From contig OY282610.1 in NCBI GenBank assembly GCA_958298945.1, forward strand, positions 49,545,667-49,609,666: a stretch of 64,000 bases of DNA, written 5' to 3'. This DNA is from Atherix ibis. Taxonomy: Eukaryota; Arthropoda; Insecta; Diptera; Athericidae. Both the position numbers and the translations under genes were made by a program. Shown here one piece after another: positions 40,127-52,830 of the stretch. How positions within the stretch are numbered: the first letter of the stretch is position 1; the number at the start of each line of letters is the position of its first letter. The notes beneath the pieces are model-generated. The model worked only from the letters and a program-made list of their open reading frames with translations, searched no databases and was not told the DNA's origin.

Positions 40127-41622
40127 TTGTCAATCCACGATTTTTTTGGTCCAAACCATGGAGAAACATTCAAAATGCTTAAATTGCTGAAAACTGCATC
40201 GATTTTGACCGAAATTTTCGGAAAATACGATTTCTTGAAAAATGCAGTAAAATTGAAAATTTTCCTTTGGGGGACCCTTGGAAGATTTGTAATTTTTCTC
40301 GAAAATTTAACTTTTATCAATCCACGATTTTTTTGGTCCAAACCATGGAGAAACATTCAAAATGCTTAAATTGCTGAAAACTGCATCGATTTTGGACGAA
40401 ATTTTCGGAAAATACGATTTCTTGAAAAATGCAGTAAAATTGAAAATTTTCCTTTGGGGGACCCTTGGAAGATTTGTAATTTTTCTCGAAAATTTAAATT
40501 TTGTCAATCCACGATTTTTTTGGTCCAAACCATGGAGAAACAATCAAAATGCTTAAATTGCTGAACACTGCATCGATTTTAGCCGAAATTTTCGGAAAAT
40601 ACGATTTCTTGAAAAATGCAGTAAAATTGAAAATTTTCCTTTGGGGGACCCTTGGAAGATTTGTAATTTTTCTCGAAAATTTAACTTTTGTCAATCCACG
40701 ATTTTTTTGGTCCAAACCATGGAGAAACATTAAAAATGCTTAAATTGCTGAAAACTGCATCGATTTTGGCCGAAATTTTCGGAAAATACGATTTCTTGAA
40801 AAATGCAGTAAAATTGAAAATTTTCCTTTGGGGGACCCTTGGAAGATTTGTAATTTTTCTCGAAAATTTAACTTTTGTCAATCCACGATTTTTTTGGTCC
40901 AAACCATGGAGAAACATTCAAAATGCTTAAATTGCTGAAAACTGCATCGATTTTGACCGAAATTTTCGGAAAATACGATTTCTTGAAAAATGCAGTAAAA
41001 TTGAAAATTTTCCTTTGGGGGACCCTTGGAAGATTTGTAATTTTTCTCGAAAATTTAACTTTTATCAATCCACGATTTTTTTGGTCCAAACCATGGAGAA
41101 ACATTCAAAATGCTTAAATTGCTGAAAACTGCATCGATTTTGGCCGAAATTTTCGGAAAATACGATTTCTTGAAAAATGCAGTAAAATTGAAAATTTTCC
41201 TTTGGGGGACCCTTGGAAGATTTGTAATTTTTCTCGAAAATTTAACTTTTGTCAATCCACGATTTTTTTGGTCCAAACCATGGAGAAACATTCAAAATAC
41301 TTAAATTGCTGAAAACTGCATCGATTTTGGCCGAAATTTTCGGAAAATACGATTTCTTGAAAAATGCAGTAAAATTGAAAATTTTCCTTTGGGGGACCCT
41401 TGGAAGATTTGTAATTTTTCTCGAAAATTTAACTTTTGTCAATCCACGATTTTTTGGGTCCAAACCATGGAGAAACATTCAAAATGCTTAAATTGCTGAA
41501 AACTGCATCGATTTTGGCCGAAATTTTCGGAAAATACGATTTCTTGAAAAATGCAGTAAAATTGAAAATTTTCCTTTGGGGGACCCTTGGAAGATTTGTA
41601 ATTTTTCTCGAAAATTTAACTT
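40127..41622. repeat. Sat1 HOR: 748-bp 4-mer, two copies
   Basis: 'gattttgaccgaaa' combined with 'aacttttatcaatcc' in one monomer occurs in units 40,127 and 40,875, a 748-bp offset. The same double-marked monomer reappears in units 47,976 and 50,220, inside the 12-mer further right. The two regions therefore share ancestry. Confidence 0.75.
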
Positions 41623-42200
41623 TTGTCAATCCACGATTTTTTGGTCCAAACCATGGAGAAACATTCAAAATACTTAAATTGCTGAAAACTGCATCGATTT
41701 TGGCCGAAATTTTCGGAAAATACGATTTCTTGAAAAATGCAGTAAAATTGAAAATTTTCCTTTGGGGGACCCTTGGAAGATTTGTAATTTTTCTCGAAAA
41801 TTTAACTTTTGTCAATCCACGATTTTTTGGTCCAAACCATGGAGAAACATTCAAAATACTTAAATTGCTGAAAACTGCATCGATTTTGGCCGAAATTTTC
41901 GGAAAATACAAATTCTTGAAAAATGCAGTAAAATTGAAAATTTTCCTTTGGGGGACCCTTGGAAGATTTGTAATTTTTCTCGAAAATTTAACTTTTGTCA
42001 ATCCACGATTTTTTGGTCCAAACCATGGAGAAACATTCAAAATGCTTAAATTGCTGAAAACTGCATCGATTTTGGCCGAAATTTTCGGAAAATACGATTT
42101 CTTGAAAAATGCAGTAAAATTGAAAATTTTCCTTTGGGGGACCCTTGGAAGATTTGTAATTTTTCTCGAAAATTTAACTTTTGTCAATCCACGATTTTTT
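41622..42200. repeat. Run of 186-bp Sat1 monomers
   Basis: Three consecutive boundaries have six Ts instead of seven (cgattttttggtcc), at about 41,634, 41,820 and 42,006, giving a 186-bp period. Because 186 is divisible by three, reading frames continue from monomer to monomer. This produces open frames of 266 codons on the plus strand (41,436-42,236) and 264 codons on the minus strand (41,429-42,223). I read these as a length artefact, not a gene. Confidence 0.9.
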
Positions 42201-43171
42201 TGGTCCAAACCATGGAGAAACATTCAAAATGCTTAAATTGCTGAAAACTGCATCGATTTTGGCCGAAATTTTCGGAAAATACGATTTCTTGAAAAATGCA
42301 GTAAAATTGAAAATTTTCCTTTGGGGGACCCTTGGAAGATTTGTAATTTTTCTCGAAAATTTAACTTTTGTCAATCCACGATTTTTTTGGTCCAAACCAT
42401 GGAGAAACATTCAAAATACTTAAATTGCTGAAAACTGCATCGATTTTGGCCGAAATTTTCGGAAAATACGATTTCTTGAAAAATGCAGTAAAATTGAAAA
42501 TTTTCCTTTGGGGGACCCTTGGAAGATTTGTAATTTTTCTCGAAAATTTAACTTTTGTCAATCCACGATTTTTTTGGTACAAACCATGGAGAAACATTCA
42601 AAATGCTTAAATTGCTGAAAACTGCATCGATTGTGGCCGAAATTTTCGGAAAATACGATTTCTTGAAAAATGCAGTAAAATTGAAAATTTTCCGTTGGGG
42701 GACCCTTGGAAGATTTGTAATTTTTCTCGAAAATTTAACTTTTGTCAATCCACGATTTTTTTGGTCCAAACCATGGAGAAACATTCAAAATGCTTAAATT
42801 GCTGAAAACTGCATCGATTTTGGCCGAAATTTTCGGAAAATACGATTTCTTGAAAAATGCAGTAAAATTGAAAATTTTCCTTTGGGGGACCCTTGGAAGA
42901 TTTGTAATTTTTCTCGAAAATTTAACTTTTGTCAATCCACGATTTTTTTGGTCCAAACCATGGAGAAACATTCAAAATGCTTAAATTGCTGAAAACTGCA
43001 TCGATTTTGGCCGAAATTTTCGGAAAATACGATTTCTTGAAAAATGCAGTAAAATTGAAAATTTTCCTTTGGGGGACCCTTGGAAGATTTGTAATTTTTC
43101 TCGAAAATTTAACTTTTGTCAATCCACGATTTTTTTGGTCCAAACCATTGAGAAACATTCAAAATGCTTAA

Positions 43172-45412
43172 ATTGCTGAAAACTGAATCGATTTTGGCAG
43201 AAATTTTCGGAAAATACGATTTCTTGAAAAATGCAGTAAAATTGAAAATTTTCCTTTGGGGGAACTTGGAAGATTTGTAATTTTTCTCGAAAATTTAACT
43301 TTTGTCAATCCACGATTTTTTTGGTCCAAACCATGGAGAAACATTCAAAATGCTTAAATTGCTGAAAACTGCATTGATTTTGGCCGAAATTTTCGGAAAA
43401 TACGATTTCTTGAAAAATGCAGTAAAATTGAAATTTTCCTTTGGGGGACCCTTGGAAGATTTGTAATTTTTCTCGAAAATTTAACTTTTGTCAATCCACG
43501 ATTTTTTTGGTCCAAACCATGGAGAAACATTCAAAATGCTTAAATTGCTGAAAACTGCATCGATTTTGGACGAAATTTTCGGAAAATACGATTTCTTGAA
43601 AAATGCAGTAAAATTGAAAATTTTCCTTTGGGGGACCCTTGGAAGATTTGTAATTTTTCTCGAAAATTTAACTTTTGTCAATCCACGATTTTTTTGGTCC
43701 AAACCATGGAGAAACATTCAAAATGCTTAAATTGCTGAAAACTGCATCGATTTTGGCCGAAATTTTCGGAAAATACGATTTCTTGAAAAATGCAGTAAAA
43801 TTGAAAATTTTCCTTTGGGGGACCCTTGGAAGATTTGTAATTTTTCTCGAAAATTTAACTTTTGTCAATCCACGATTTTTTTGGTCCAAACCATGGAGAA
43901 ACATTCAAAATGCTTAAATTGCTGAAAACTGCATCGATTTTGGCCGAAATTTTCGGAAAATACGATTTCTTGAAAAATGCAGTAAAATTGAAAATTTTCC
44001 TTTGGGGGACCCTTGGAAGATTTGTAATATTTCTCGAAAATTTAACTTTTGTCAATCCACGATTTTTTTGGTCCAAACCATGGAGAAACATTCAAAATGC
44101 TTAAATTGCTGAAAACTGCATCAATTTTGGCCGAAATTTTCGGAAAATACGATTTCTTGAAAAATGCAGTAAAATTGAAAATTTTCCTTTGGGGGACCCT
44201 TTGAAGATTTGTAATTTTTCTCGAAAATTTAACTTTTGTCAATCCACGATTTTTTTGGTCCAAACCATGGAGAAACATTCAAAATGCTTAAATTGCTGAA
44301 AACTGAATCGATTTTGGCAGAAATTTTCGGAAAATACGATTTCTTGAAAAATGCAGTAAAATTGAAAATTTTCCTTTGGGGGAACTTGGAAGATTTGTAA
44401 TTTTTCTCGAAAATTTAACTTTTGTCAATCCACGATTTTTTTGGTCCAAACCATGGAGAAACATTCAAAATGCTTAAATTGCTGAAAACTGCATTGATTT
44501 TGGCCGAAATTTTAGGAAAATACAATTTCTTGAAAAATGCAGTAAAATTGAAAATTTTCCTTTGGGGGACCCTTGGAAGATTTGCAATTTTTCTCGAAAA
44601 TTTAACTTTTGTCAATCCACGATTTTTTTGGTCCAAACCATGGAGAAACATTCAAAATGCTTAAATTGCTGAAAACTGCATCGATTTTGGACGAAATTTT
44701 CGGAAAATACGATTTCTTGAAAAATGCAGTAAAATTGAAAATTTTCCTTTGGGGGACCCTTGGAAGATTTGTAATTTTTCTCGAAAATTTAACTTTTGTC
44801 AATCCACGATTTTTTTGGTCCAAACCATGGAGAAACATTCAAAATGCTTAAATTGCTGAAAACTGCATCGATTTTGGCCGAAATTTTCGGAAAATACGAT
44901 TTCTTGAAAAATACAGTAAAATTGAAAATTTTCCTTTGGGGGACCCTTGGAAGATTTGTAATTTTTCTCGAAAATTTAACTTTTGTCAATCCACGATTTT
45001 TTTGGTCCAAACCATGGAGAAACATTCAAAATGCTTAAATTGCTGAAAACTGCATCGATTTTGGCCGAAATTTTCGGAAAATACGATTTCTTGAAAAATG
45101 CAGTAAAATTGAAAATTTTCCTTTGGGGGACCCTTGGAAGATTTGTAATTTTTCTCGAAAATTTAACTTTTGTCAATCCACGATTTTTTTGGTCCAAACC
45201 ATGGAGAAACATTCAAAATGCTTAAATTGCTGAAAACTGCATCGATTTTGGCCGAAATTTTCGGAAAATACGATTTCTTGAAAAATGCAGTAAAATTGAA
45301 AATTTTCCTTTGGGGGACCCTTGGAAAATTTGTAATTTTTCTCGAAAATTTAACTTTTGTCAATCCACGATTTTTTTAGTCCAAACCATGGAGAAACATT
45401 CAAAATGCTTAA
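43172..45412. repeat. Sat1 HOR: 1,120/1,121-bp 6-mer, two copies
   Basis: Shared markers are 'actgaatcgattttggcag' (43,181 and 44,301), 'gggggaacttgg' (about 43,258 and 44,378), 'gcattgatttt' (43,371 and 44,491) and 'ttttggacgaaa' (about 43,565 and 44,686). The offset is 1,120-1,121 bp, which is 6 x 187 less the bases lost at 'aacttgg' and, in the first copy, at 'attgaaattttcc'. Confidence 0.85.
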
Positions 45413-47414
45413 ATTGCTGAAAACTGCATCGATTTTGGCCGAAATTTTCGGAAAATACGATTTCTTGAAAAATGCAGTAAAATTGAAAATTTTTCTTTGG
45501 GGGACCCTTGGAAGATTTGTAATTTTTCTCGAAAATTTAACTTTTGTCAATCCACGATTTTTTTGGTCCAAACCATGGAGAAACATTCAAAATGCTTAAA
45601 TTGCTGAAAACTGCATCGATTTTGGCCGAAATTTTCGGAAAATACGATTTCTTGAAAAATGCAGTAAAATTGAAAATTTTCCTTTGGGGGACCCTTGGAA
45701 GATTTGTAATTTTTCTCGAAAATTTAACTTTTGTCAATCCACGATTTTTTTGGTCCAAACCATGGAGAAACATTCAAAATGTCTAAATTGCTGAAAACTG
45801 CATCGATTTTGGCCGAAATTTTCGGAAAATACGATTTCTTGAAAAATGCAGTAAAATTGAAAATTTTCCTTTTGGGGACCCTTGGAAGATTTGTAATTTT
45901 TCTCGAAAATTTAACTTTTGTCAATCCACGATTTTTTTGGTCCAAACCATGGAGAAACATTCAAAATGCTTGAATTGCTGAAAACTGCATCGATTTTGGC
46001 CGAAATTTTCGGAAAATACGATTTCTTGAAAAATGCAGTAAAATTGAAAATTTTCCTTTGGGGGACCCTTGGAAGATTTGCAATTTTTCTCGAAAATTTA
46101 ACTTTTGTCAATCCACGATTTTTTTGATCCAAACCATGGAGAAACATTCAAAATGCTTAAATTGCTGAAAACTGCATCGATTTTGGCCGAAATTTTCAGA
46201 AAATACGATTTCTTGAAAAATGCAGTAAAATTGAAAATTTTCCTTTGGGGGACCCTTTGAAGATTTGTAATTTTTCTCGAAAATTTAACTTTTGTCAATC
46301 CACGATTTTTTTGGTCCAAACCATGGAGAAACATTCAAAATACTTAAATTGCTGAAAACTGCATCGATTTTGGCCGAAATTTTCGGAAAATACGATTTCT
46401 TGAAAAATGCAGTAAAATTGAAAATTTTCCTTTGGGGGACCCTTGGAAGATCTGTAATTTTTCTCGAAAATTTAACTTTTGTCAATCCACGATTTTTTTT
46501 GGTCCAAACCATGGAGAAACATTCAAAATGCTTAAATTGCTGAAAACTGCATCGATTTTGGCCGAAATTTTCGGAAAATACAATTTCTTGAAAAATGCAG
46601 TAAAATTGAACATTTTCCTTTGGGGGACCCTTGGAAGATTTGTAATTTTTCTTGAAAATTTAACTTTTGTCAATCCACGATTTTTTTGGTCCAAACCATG
46701 GAGAAACATTCAAAATGCTTAAATTGCTGAAAACTGCATCGATTTTGGCCGAAATTTTCGGAAAATACGATTTCTTGAAAAATGCAGTAAAATTGAAAAT
46801 TTTCCTTTGGGGGACCCTTGGAAGATTTGTAATTTTTCTCGAAAATTTAACTTTTGTCAATCCACGATTTTTTTGGTCCAAACCATGGAGAAACAATCAA
46901 AATGCTTGAATTGCTGAAAACTGCATCGATTTTGGCCGAAATTTTCGGAAAATACGATTTCTTGAAAAATGCAGTAAAATTGAAAATTTTCCTTTGGGGG
47001 ACCCTTTGAAGATTTGTAATTTTTCTCGAAAATTTAACTTTTGTCAATCCACGATTTTTTTGGTCCAAACCATGGAGAAACATTCAAAATGCTTAAATTG
47101 CTGAAAACTGCATCGATTTTGGCCGAAATTTTCGGAAAATACGATTTCTTGAAAAATGCAGTAAAATTGAAAATTTTCCTTTGGGGGACCCTTGGAAGAT
47201 TTGTAATTTTTCTCGAAAATTTAACTTTTGTCAATCCACGATTTTTTTGGTCCAAACCATGGAGAAACATTCAAAATACTTAAATTGCTGAAAACTGCAT
47301 CGATTTTGGCCGAAATTTTCGGAAAATACGATTTCTTGAAAAATGCAGTAAAATTGAAAATTTTCCTTTGGGGGACCCTTGGAAGATTTGTAATTTTTCT
47401 CGAAAATTTAACTT

Positions 47415-50400
47415 TTGTCAATCCACGATTTTTTTGGTCCAAACCATGGAGAAACATTCAAAATACTTAAATTGCTGAAAACTGCATCGATTTTGGCCGA
47501 AATTTTCGGAAAATACAAATTCTTGAAAAATGCAGTAAAATTGAAAATTTTCCTTTGGGGGACCCTTGGAAGATTTGTAATTTTTCTCGAAAATTTAACT
47601 TTTGTCAATCCACGATTTTTTTGGTCCAAACCATGGAGAAACATTCAAAATACTTAAATTGCTGAAAACTGCATCGATTTTGGCCGAAATTTTCGGATAA
47701 TACAATTTCTTGAAAAATGCAGTAAAATTGAAAATTTTCCTTTGGGGGACCCTTGGAAGATTTGTAATTTTTCTCGAAAATTTAACTTTTGTCAATCCAC
47801 GATTTTTTTGGTCCAAACCATGGAAAAACATTCAAAATGCTTAAATTGCTGAAAACTGCATCGATTTTGGCCGAAATTTTCGGAAAATACGATTTCTTGA
47901 AAAATGCAGTAAAATTGAAAATTTTCCTTTGGGGGACCCTTGGAAGATTTGTAATTTTTCTCGAAAATTTAACTTTTGTCAATCCACGATTTTTTTGGTC
48001 CAAACCATGGAGAAACATTCAAAATGCTTAAATTGCTGAAAACTGCATCGATTTTGACCGAAATTTTCGGAAAATACGATTTCTTGAAAAATGCAGTAAA
48101 ATTGAAAATTTTCCTTTGGGGGACCCTTGGAAGATTTGTAATTTTTCTCGAAAATTTAACTTTTATCAATCCACGATTTTTTTGGTCCAAACCATGGAGA
48201 AACATTCAAAATGCTTAAATTGCTGAAAACTGCATCGATTTTGGCCGAAATTTTCGGAAAATACGATTTCTTGAAAAATGCAGTAAAATTGAAAATTTTC
48301 CTTTGGGGGACCCTTGGAAGATTTGTAATTTTTCTCGAAAATTTAACTTTTGTCAATCCACGATTTTTTTGGTCCAAACCATGGAGAAACATTCAAAATA
48401 CTTAAATTGCTGAAAACTGCATCGATTTTGGCCGAAATTTTCGGAAAATACGATTTCTTGAAAAATGCAGTAAAATTGAAAATTTTCCTTTGGGGGACCC
48501 TTGGAAGATTTGTAATTTTTCTCGAAAATTTAACTTTTGTCAATCCACGATTTTTTTGGTCCAAACCATGGAGAAACATTCAAAATACTTAAATTGCTGA
48601 AAACTGCATCGATTTTGGCCGAAATTTTCGGAAAATACAAATTCTTGAAAAATGCAGTAAAATTGAAAATTTTCCTTTGGGGGACCCTTGGAAGATTTGT
48701 AATTTTTCTCGAAAATTTAACTTTTGTCAATCCACGATTTTTTTGGTCCAAACCATGGAGAAACATTCAAAATACTTAAATTGCTGAAAACTGCATCGAT
48801 TTTGGCCGAAATTTTCGGAAAATACAATTTCTTGAAAAATGCAGTAAAATTGAAAATTTTCCTTTGGGGGACCCTTGGAAGATTTGTAATTTTTCTCGAA
48901 AATTTAACTTTTGTCAATCCACGATTTTTTTGGTCCAAACCATGGAGAAACATTCAAAATGCTTAAATTGCTGAAAACTGCATCGATTTTGGCCGAAATT
49001 TTCGGAAAATACGATTTCTTGAAAAATGCAGTAAAATTGAAAATTTTCCTTTGGGGGACCCTTGGAAGATTTGTAATTTTTCTCGAAATTATAGCTTTTG
49101 TCAATCCACGATTTTTTTGGTCCAAACCATGGAGAAACATTCAAAATGCTTAAATTGCTGAAAACTGCATCGATTTTGGCCGAAATTTTCGGAAAATACG
49201 ATTTCTTGAAAAATGCAGTAAAATTGAAAATTTTCCTTTGGGGGACCCTTGGAAGATTTGTAATTTTTCTCGAAAATTTAACTTTTGTCAATCCACGATT
49301 TTTTTGGTCCAAACCATGGAGAAACATTCAAAATGCTTAAATTGCTGAAAACTGCATCGATTTTGGCCGAAATTTTCGGAAAATACGATTTCTTGAAAAA
49401 TGCAGTAAAATTGAAAATTTTCCTTTGGGGGACCCTTGGAAGATTTGTAATTTTTCTCGAAAATTTAACTTTTGTCAATCCACGATTTTTTTGGTCCAAA
49501 CCATGGAGAAACATTCAAAATACTTAAATTGCTGAAAACTGCATCGATTTTGGCCGAAATTTTCGGAAAATACGATTTCTTGAAAAATGCAGTAAAATTG
49601 AAAATTTTCCTTTGGGGGACCCTTGGAAGATTTGTAATTTTTCTCGAAAATTTAACTTTTGTCAATCCACGATTTTTTTGGTCCAAACCATGGAGAAACA
49701 TTCAAAATACTTAAATTGCTGAAAACTGCATCGATTTTGGCCGAAATTTTCGGAAAATACAAATTCTTGAAAAATGCAGTAAAATTGAAAATTTTCCTTT
49801 GGGGGACCCTTGGAAGATTTTTAATTTTTCTCGAAAATTTAACTTTTGTCAATCCACGATTTTTTTGGTCCAAACCATGGAGAAACATTCAAAATACTTA
49901 AATTGCTGAAAACTGCATCGATTTTGGCCGAAATTTTCGGAAAATACAATTTCTTGAAAAATGCAGTAAAATTGAAAATTTTCCTTTGGGGGACCCTTGG
50001 AAGATTTGTAATTTTTCTCGAAAATTTAACTTTTGTCAATCCACGATTTTTTTGGTCCAAACCATGGAAAAACATTCAAAATGCTTAAATTGCTGAAAAC
50101 TGCATCGATTTTGGCCGAAATTTTCGGAAAATACGATTTCTTGAAAAATGCAGTAAAATTGAAAATTTTCCTTTGGGGGACCCTTGGAAGATTTGTAATT
50201 TTTCTCGAAAATTTAACTTTTGTCAATCCACGATTTTTTTGGTCCAAACCATGGAGAAACATTCAAAATGCTTAAATTGCTGAAAACTGCATCGATTTTG
50301 ACCGAAATTTTCGGAAAATACGATTTCTTGAAAAATGCAGTAAAATTGAAAATTTTCCTTTGGGGGACCCTTGGAAGATTTGTAATTTTTCTCGAAAATT

Positions 50401-51902
50401 TAACTTTTATCAATCCACGATTTTTTTGGTCCAAACCATGGAGAAACATTCAAAATGCTTAAATTGCTGAAAACTGCATCGATTTTGGCCGAAATTTTCG
50501 GAAAATACGATTTCTTGAAAAATGCAGTAAAATTGAAAATTTTCCTTTGGGGGACCCTTGGAAGATTTGTAATTTTTCTCGAAAATTTAACTTTTGTCAA
50601 TCCACGATTTTGTTGGTCCAAACCATGGAGAAACATTCAAAATACTTAAATTGCTGAAAACTGCATCGATTTTGGCCGAAATTTTCGGAAAATACGATTT
50701 CTTGAAAAATGCAGTAAAATTGAAAATTTTCCTTTGGGGGACCCTTGGAAGATTTGTAATTTTTCTCGAAAATTTAACTTTTGTCAATCCACGATTTTTT
50801 TGGTCCAAACCATGGAGAAACATTCAAAATACTTAAATTGCTGAAAACTGCATCGATTTTGGCCGAAATTTTCGGAAAATACAAATTCTTGAAAAATGCA
50901 GTAAAATTGAAAATTTTCCTTTGGGGGACCCTTGGAAGATTTGTAATTTTTCTCGAAAATTTAACTTTTGTCAATCCACGATTTTTTTGGTCCAAACCAT
51001 GGAGAAACATTCAAAATATTTAAATTGCTGAAAACTGCATCGATTTTGGCCGAAATTTTCGGAAAATACAATTTCTTGAAAAATGCAGTAAAATTGAAAA
51101 TTTTCCTTTGGGGGACCCTTGGAAGATTTGTAATTTTTCTCGAAAATTTAACTTTTGTCAATCCACGATTTTTTTGGTCCAAACCATGGAGAAACATTAA
51201 AAATGCTTAAATTGCTGAAAACTGCATCGATTTTGGCCGAAATTTTCGGAAAATACGATTTCTTGAAAAATGCAGTAAAATTGAAAATTTTCCTTTGGGG
51301 GACCCTTGGAAGATTTGTAATTTTTCTCGAAAATTTAACTTTTGTCAATCCACGATTTTTTTGGTCCAAACCATGGAGAAACATTCAAAATGCTTAAATT
51401 GCTGAAAACTGCATCGATTTTGGCCGAAATTTTCGGAAAATACGATTTCTTGAAAAATGCAGTAAAATTGAAAATTTTCCTTTGGGGGACCCTTGGAAGA
51501 TTTGTAATTTTTCTCGAAATTATAGCTTTTGTCAATCCACGATTTTTTTGGTCCAAACCATGGAGAAACATTCAAAATGCTTAAATTGCTGAAAACTGCA
51601 TCGATTTTGGCCGAAATTTTCGGAAAATACGATTTCTTGAAAAATGCAGTAAAATTGAAAATTTTCCTTTGGGGGACCCTTGGAAGATTTGTAATTTTTC
51701 TCGAAAATTTAACTTTTGTCAATCCACGATTTTTTTGGTCCAAACCATGGAGAAACATTCAAAATGCTTAAATTGCTGAAAACTGCATCGATTTTGGCCG
51801 AAATTTTCGGAAAATACGATTTCTTGAAAAATGCAGTAAAATTGAAAATTTTCCTTTGGGGGACCCTTGGAAGATTTGTAATTTTTCTCGAAAATTTAAC
51901 TT
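47415..51902. repeat. Sat1 HOR: 1,122-bp 6-mer nested in a 2,244-bp 12-mer
   Basis: The 'acaaattcttg' monomer occurs in units 47,415, 48,537, 49,659 and 50,781, exactly 1,122 bp apart (6 x 187), each followed by a CAATTT monomer. Other markers repeat only every 2,244 bp: 'ccatggaaaaacatt' (units 47,789 and 50,033) and the double-marked 'ttgaccg' / 'tttatcaatcc' unit (47,976 and 50,220). Alternate 6-mers therefore differ, and the larger unit is a 12-mer. Type B units sit third (48,911) and fourth (51,342) in the even 6-mers, so one monomer was gained or lost. Confidence 0.85.
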
Positions 51903-52830
51903 TTGTCAATCCACGATTTTTTTGGTCCAAACCATGGAGAAACATTCAAAATGCTTAAATTGCTGAAAACTGCATCGATTTTGGCCGAAATTTTCGGAAA
52001 ATACGATTTCTTGAAAAATGCAGTAAAATTGAAAATTTTCCTTTGGGGGACCCTTGGAAGATTTGTAATTTTTCTCGAAAATTTAACTTTTGTCAATCCA
52101 CGATTTTTTTGGTCCAAACCATGGAGAAACATTCAAAATGCTTAAATTGCTGAAAACTGCATCGATTTTGGCCGAAATTTTCGGAAAATACGATTTCTTG
52201 AAAAATGCAGTAAAATTGAAAATTTTCCTTTGGGGGACCCTTGGAAGATTTGTAATTTTTCTCGAAAATTTAACTTTTGTCAATCCACGATTTTTTTGGT
52301 CCAAACCATGGAGAAACATTCAAAATGCTTAAATTGCTGAAAACTGCATCGATTTTGGCCGAAATTTTCGGAAAATACGATTTCTTGAAAAATGCAGTAA
52401 AATTGAAAATTTTCCTTTGGGGGATCCTTGGAAGATTTGTAATTTTTCTCGAAAATTTAACTTTTGTCAATCCACGATTTTTTTGGTCCAAACCATGGAG
52501 AAACATTCAAAATGCTTAAATTGCTGAAAACTGCATCGATTTTGGCCGAAATTTTCGGAAAATACGATTTCTTGAAAAATGCAGTAAAATTGAAAATTTT
52601 CCTTTGGGGGACCCTTGGAAGATTTGTAATTTTTCTCGAAAATTTAACTTTTGTCAATCCACGATTTTTTTGGTCCAAACCATGGAGAAACATTCAAAAT
52701 GCTTAAATTGCTGAAAACTGCATCGATTTTGGCCGAAATTTTCGGAAAATACGATTTCTTGAAAAATGCAATAAAATTGAAAATTTTCCTTTGGGGGACC
52801 CTTGGAAGATTTGTAATTTTTCTCGAAAAT
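51529..52830. repeat. Highly homogeneous consensus-type Sat1 stretch
   Basis: About seven consecutive monomers read as consensus, with hardly any private change (one 'ggggatccttgg' near 52,424). This is among the most uniform stretches in the window. It lies within 2.4 kb of the array edge. Confidence 0.7.

Larger units (their letters stand above)
29466..51210. repeat. Zone rich in CAATTT-variant Sat1 monomers
   Basis: The segment 'aaaatacgatttcttg' becomes 'aaaatacaatttcttg' in units beginning near 29466, 31148, 32271, 34328, 35077, 35826, 36575, 36949, 37136, 37510, 38631, 44422, 46480, 47602, 48724, 49846 and 50968. Isolated earlier cases occur near 2081 and 9188. A further change to 'acaaattcttg' marks four 6-mer units from 47 kb onward and one unit near 41,809. 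The CG of the CENP-B-box-like motif is lost in these copies. Confidence 0.75.
112..51584. repeat. Scattered type B Sat1 monomers (linked two-site haplotype)
   Basis: About 37 monomers carry 'gaaattatagcttttg' in place of 'gaaaatttaacttttg'. The span given is the outer limits, not a continuous element. Units carrying it begin near 112, 1421, 2542, 2729, 3664, 6843, 11518, 13014, 13201, 14509, 16005, 16379, 16753, 17127, 17314, 18436, 18623, 20493, 24231, 25541, 27037, 27596, 28531, 29279, 29466, 30588, 31522, 31709, 32458, 32832, 33019, 33767, 36013, 37323, 38444, 48911 and 51342. About half also have 'aaaatactt' instead of 'aaaatgctt' some 128 bp upstream in the same monomer, so the two changes travel together. 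The substitution removes the minus-strand TAA that normally closes the 78-codon frame, which explains the 137-codon minus-strand frames. Confidence 0.85.
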
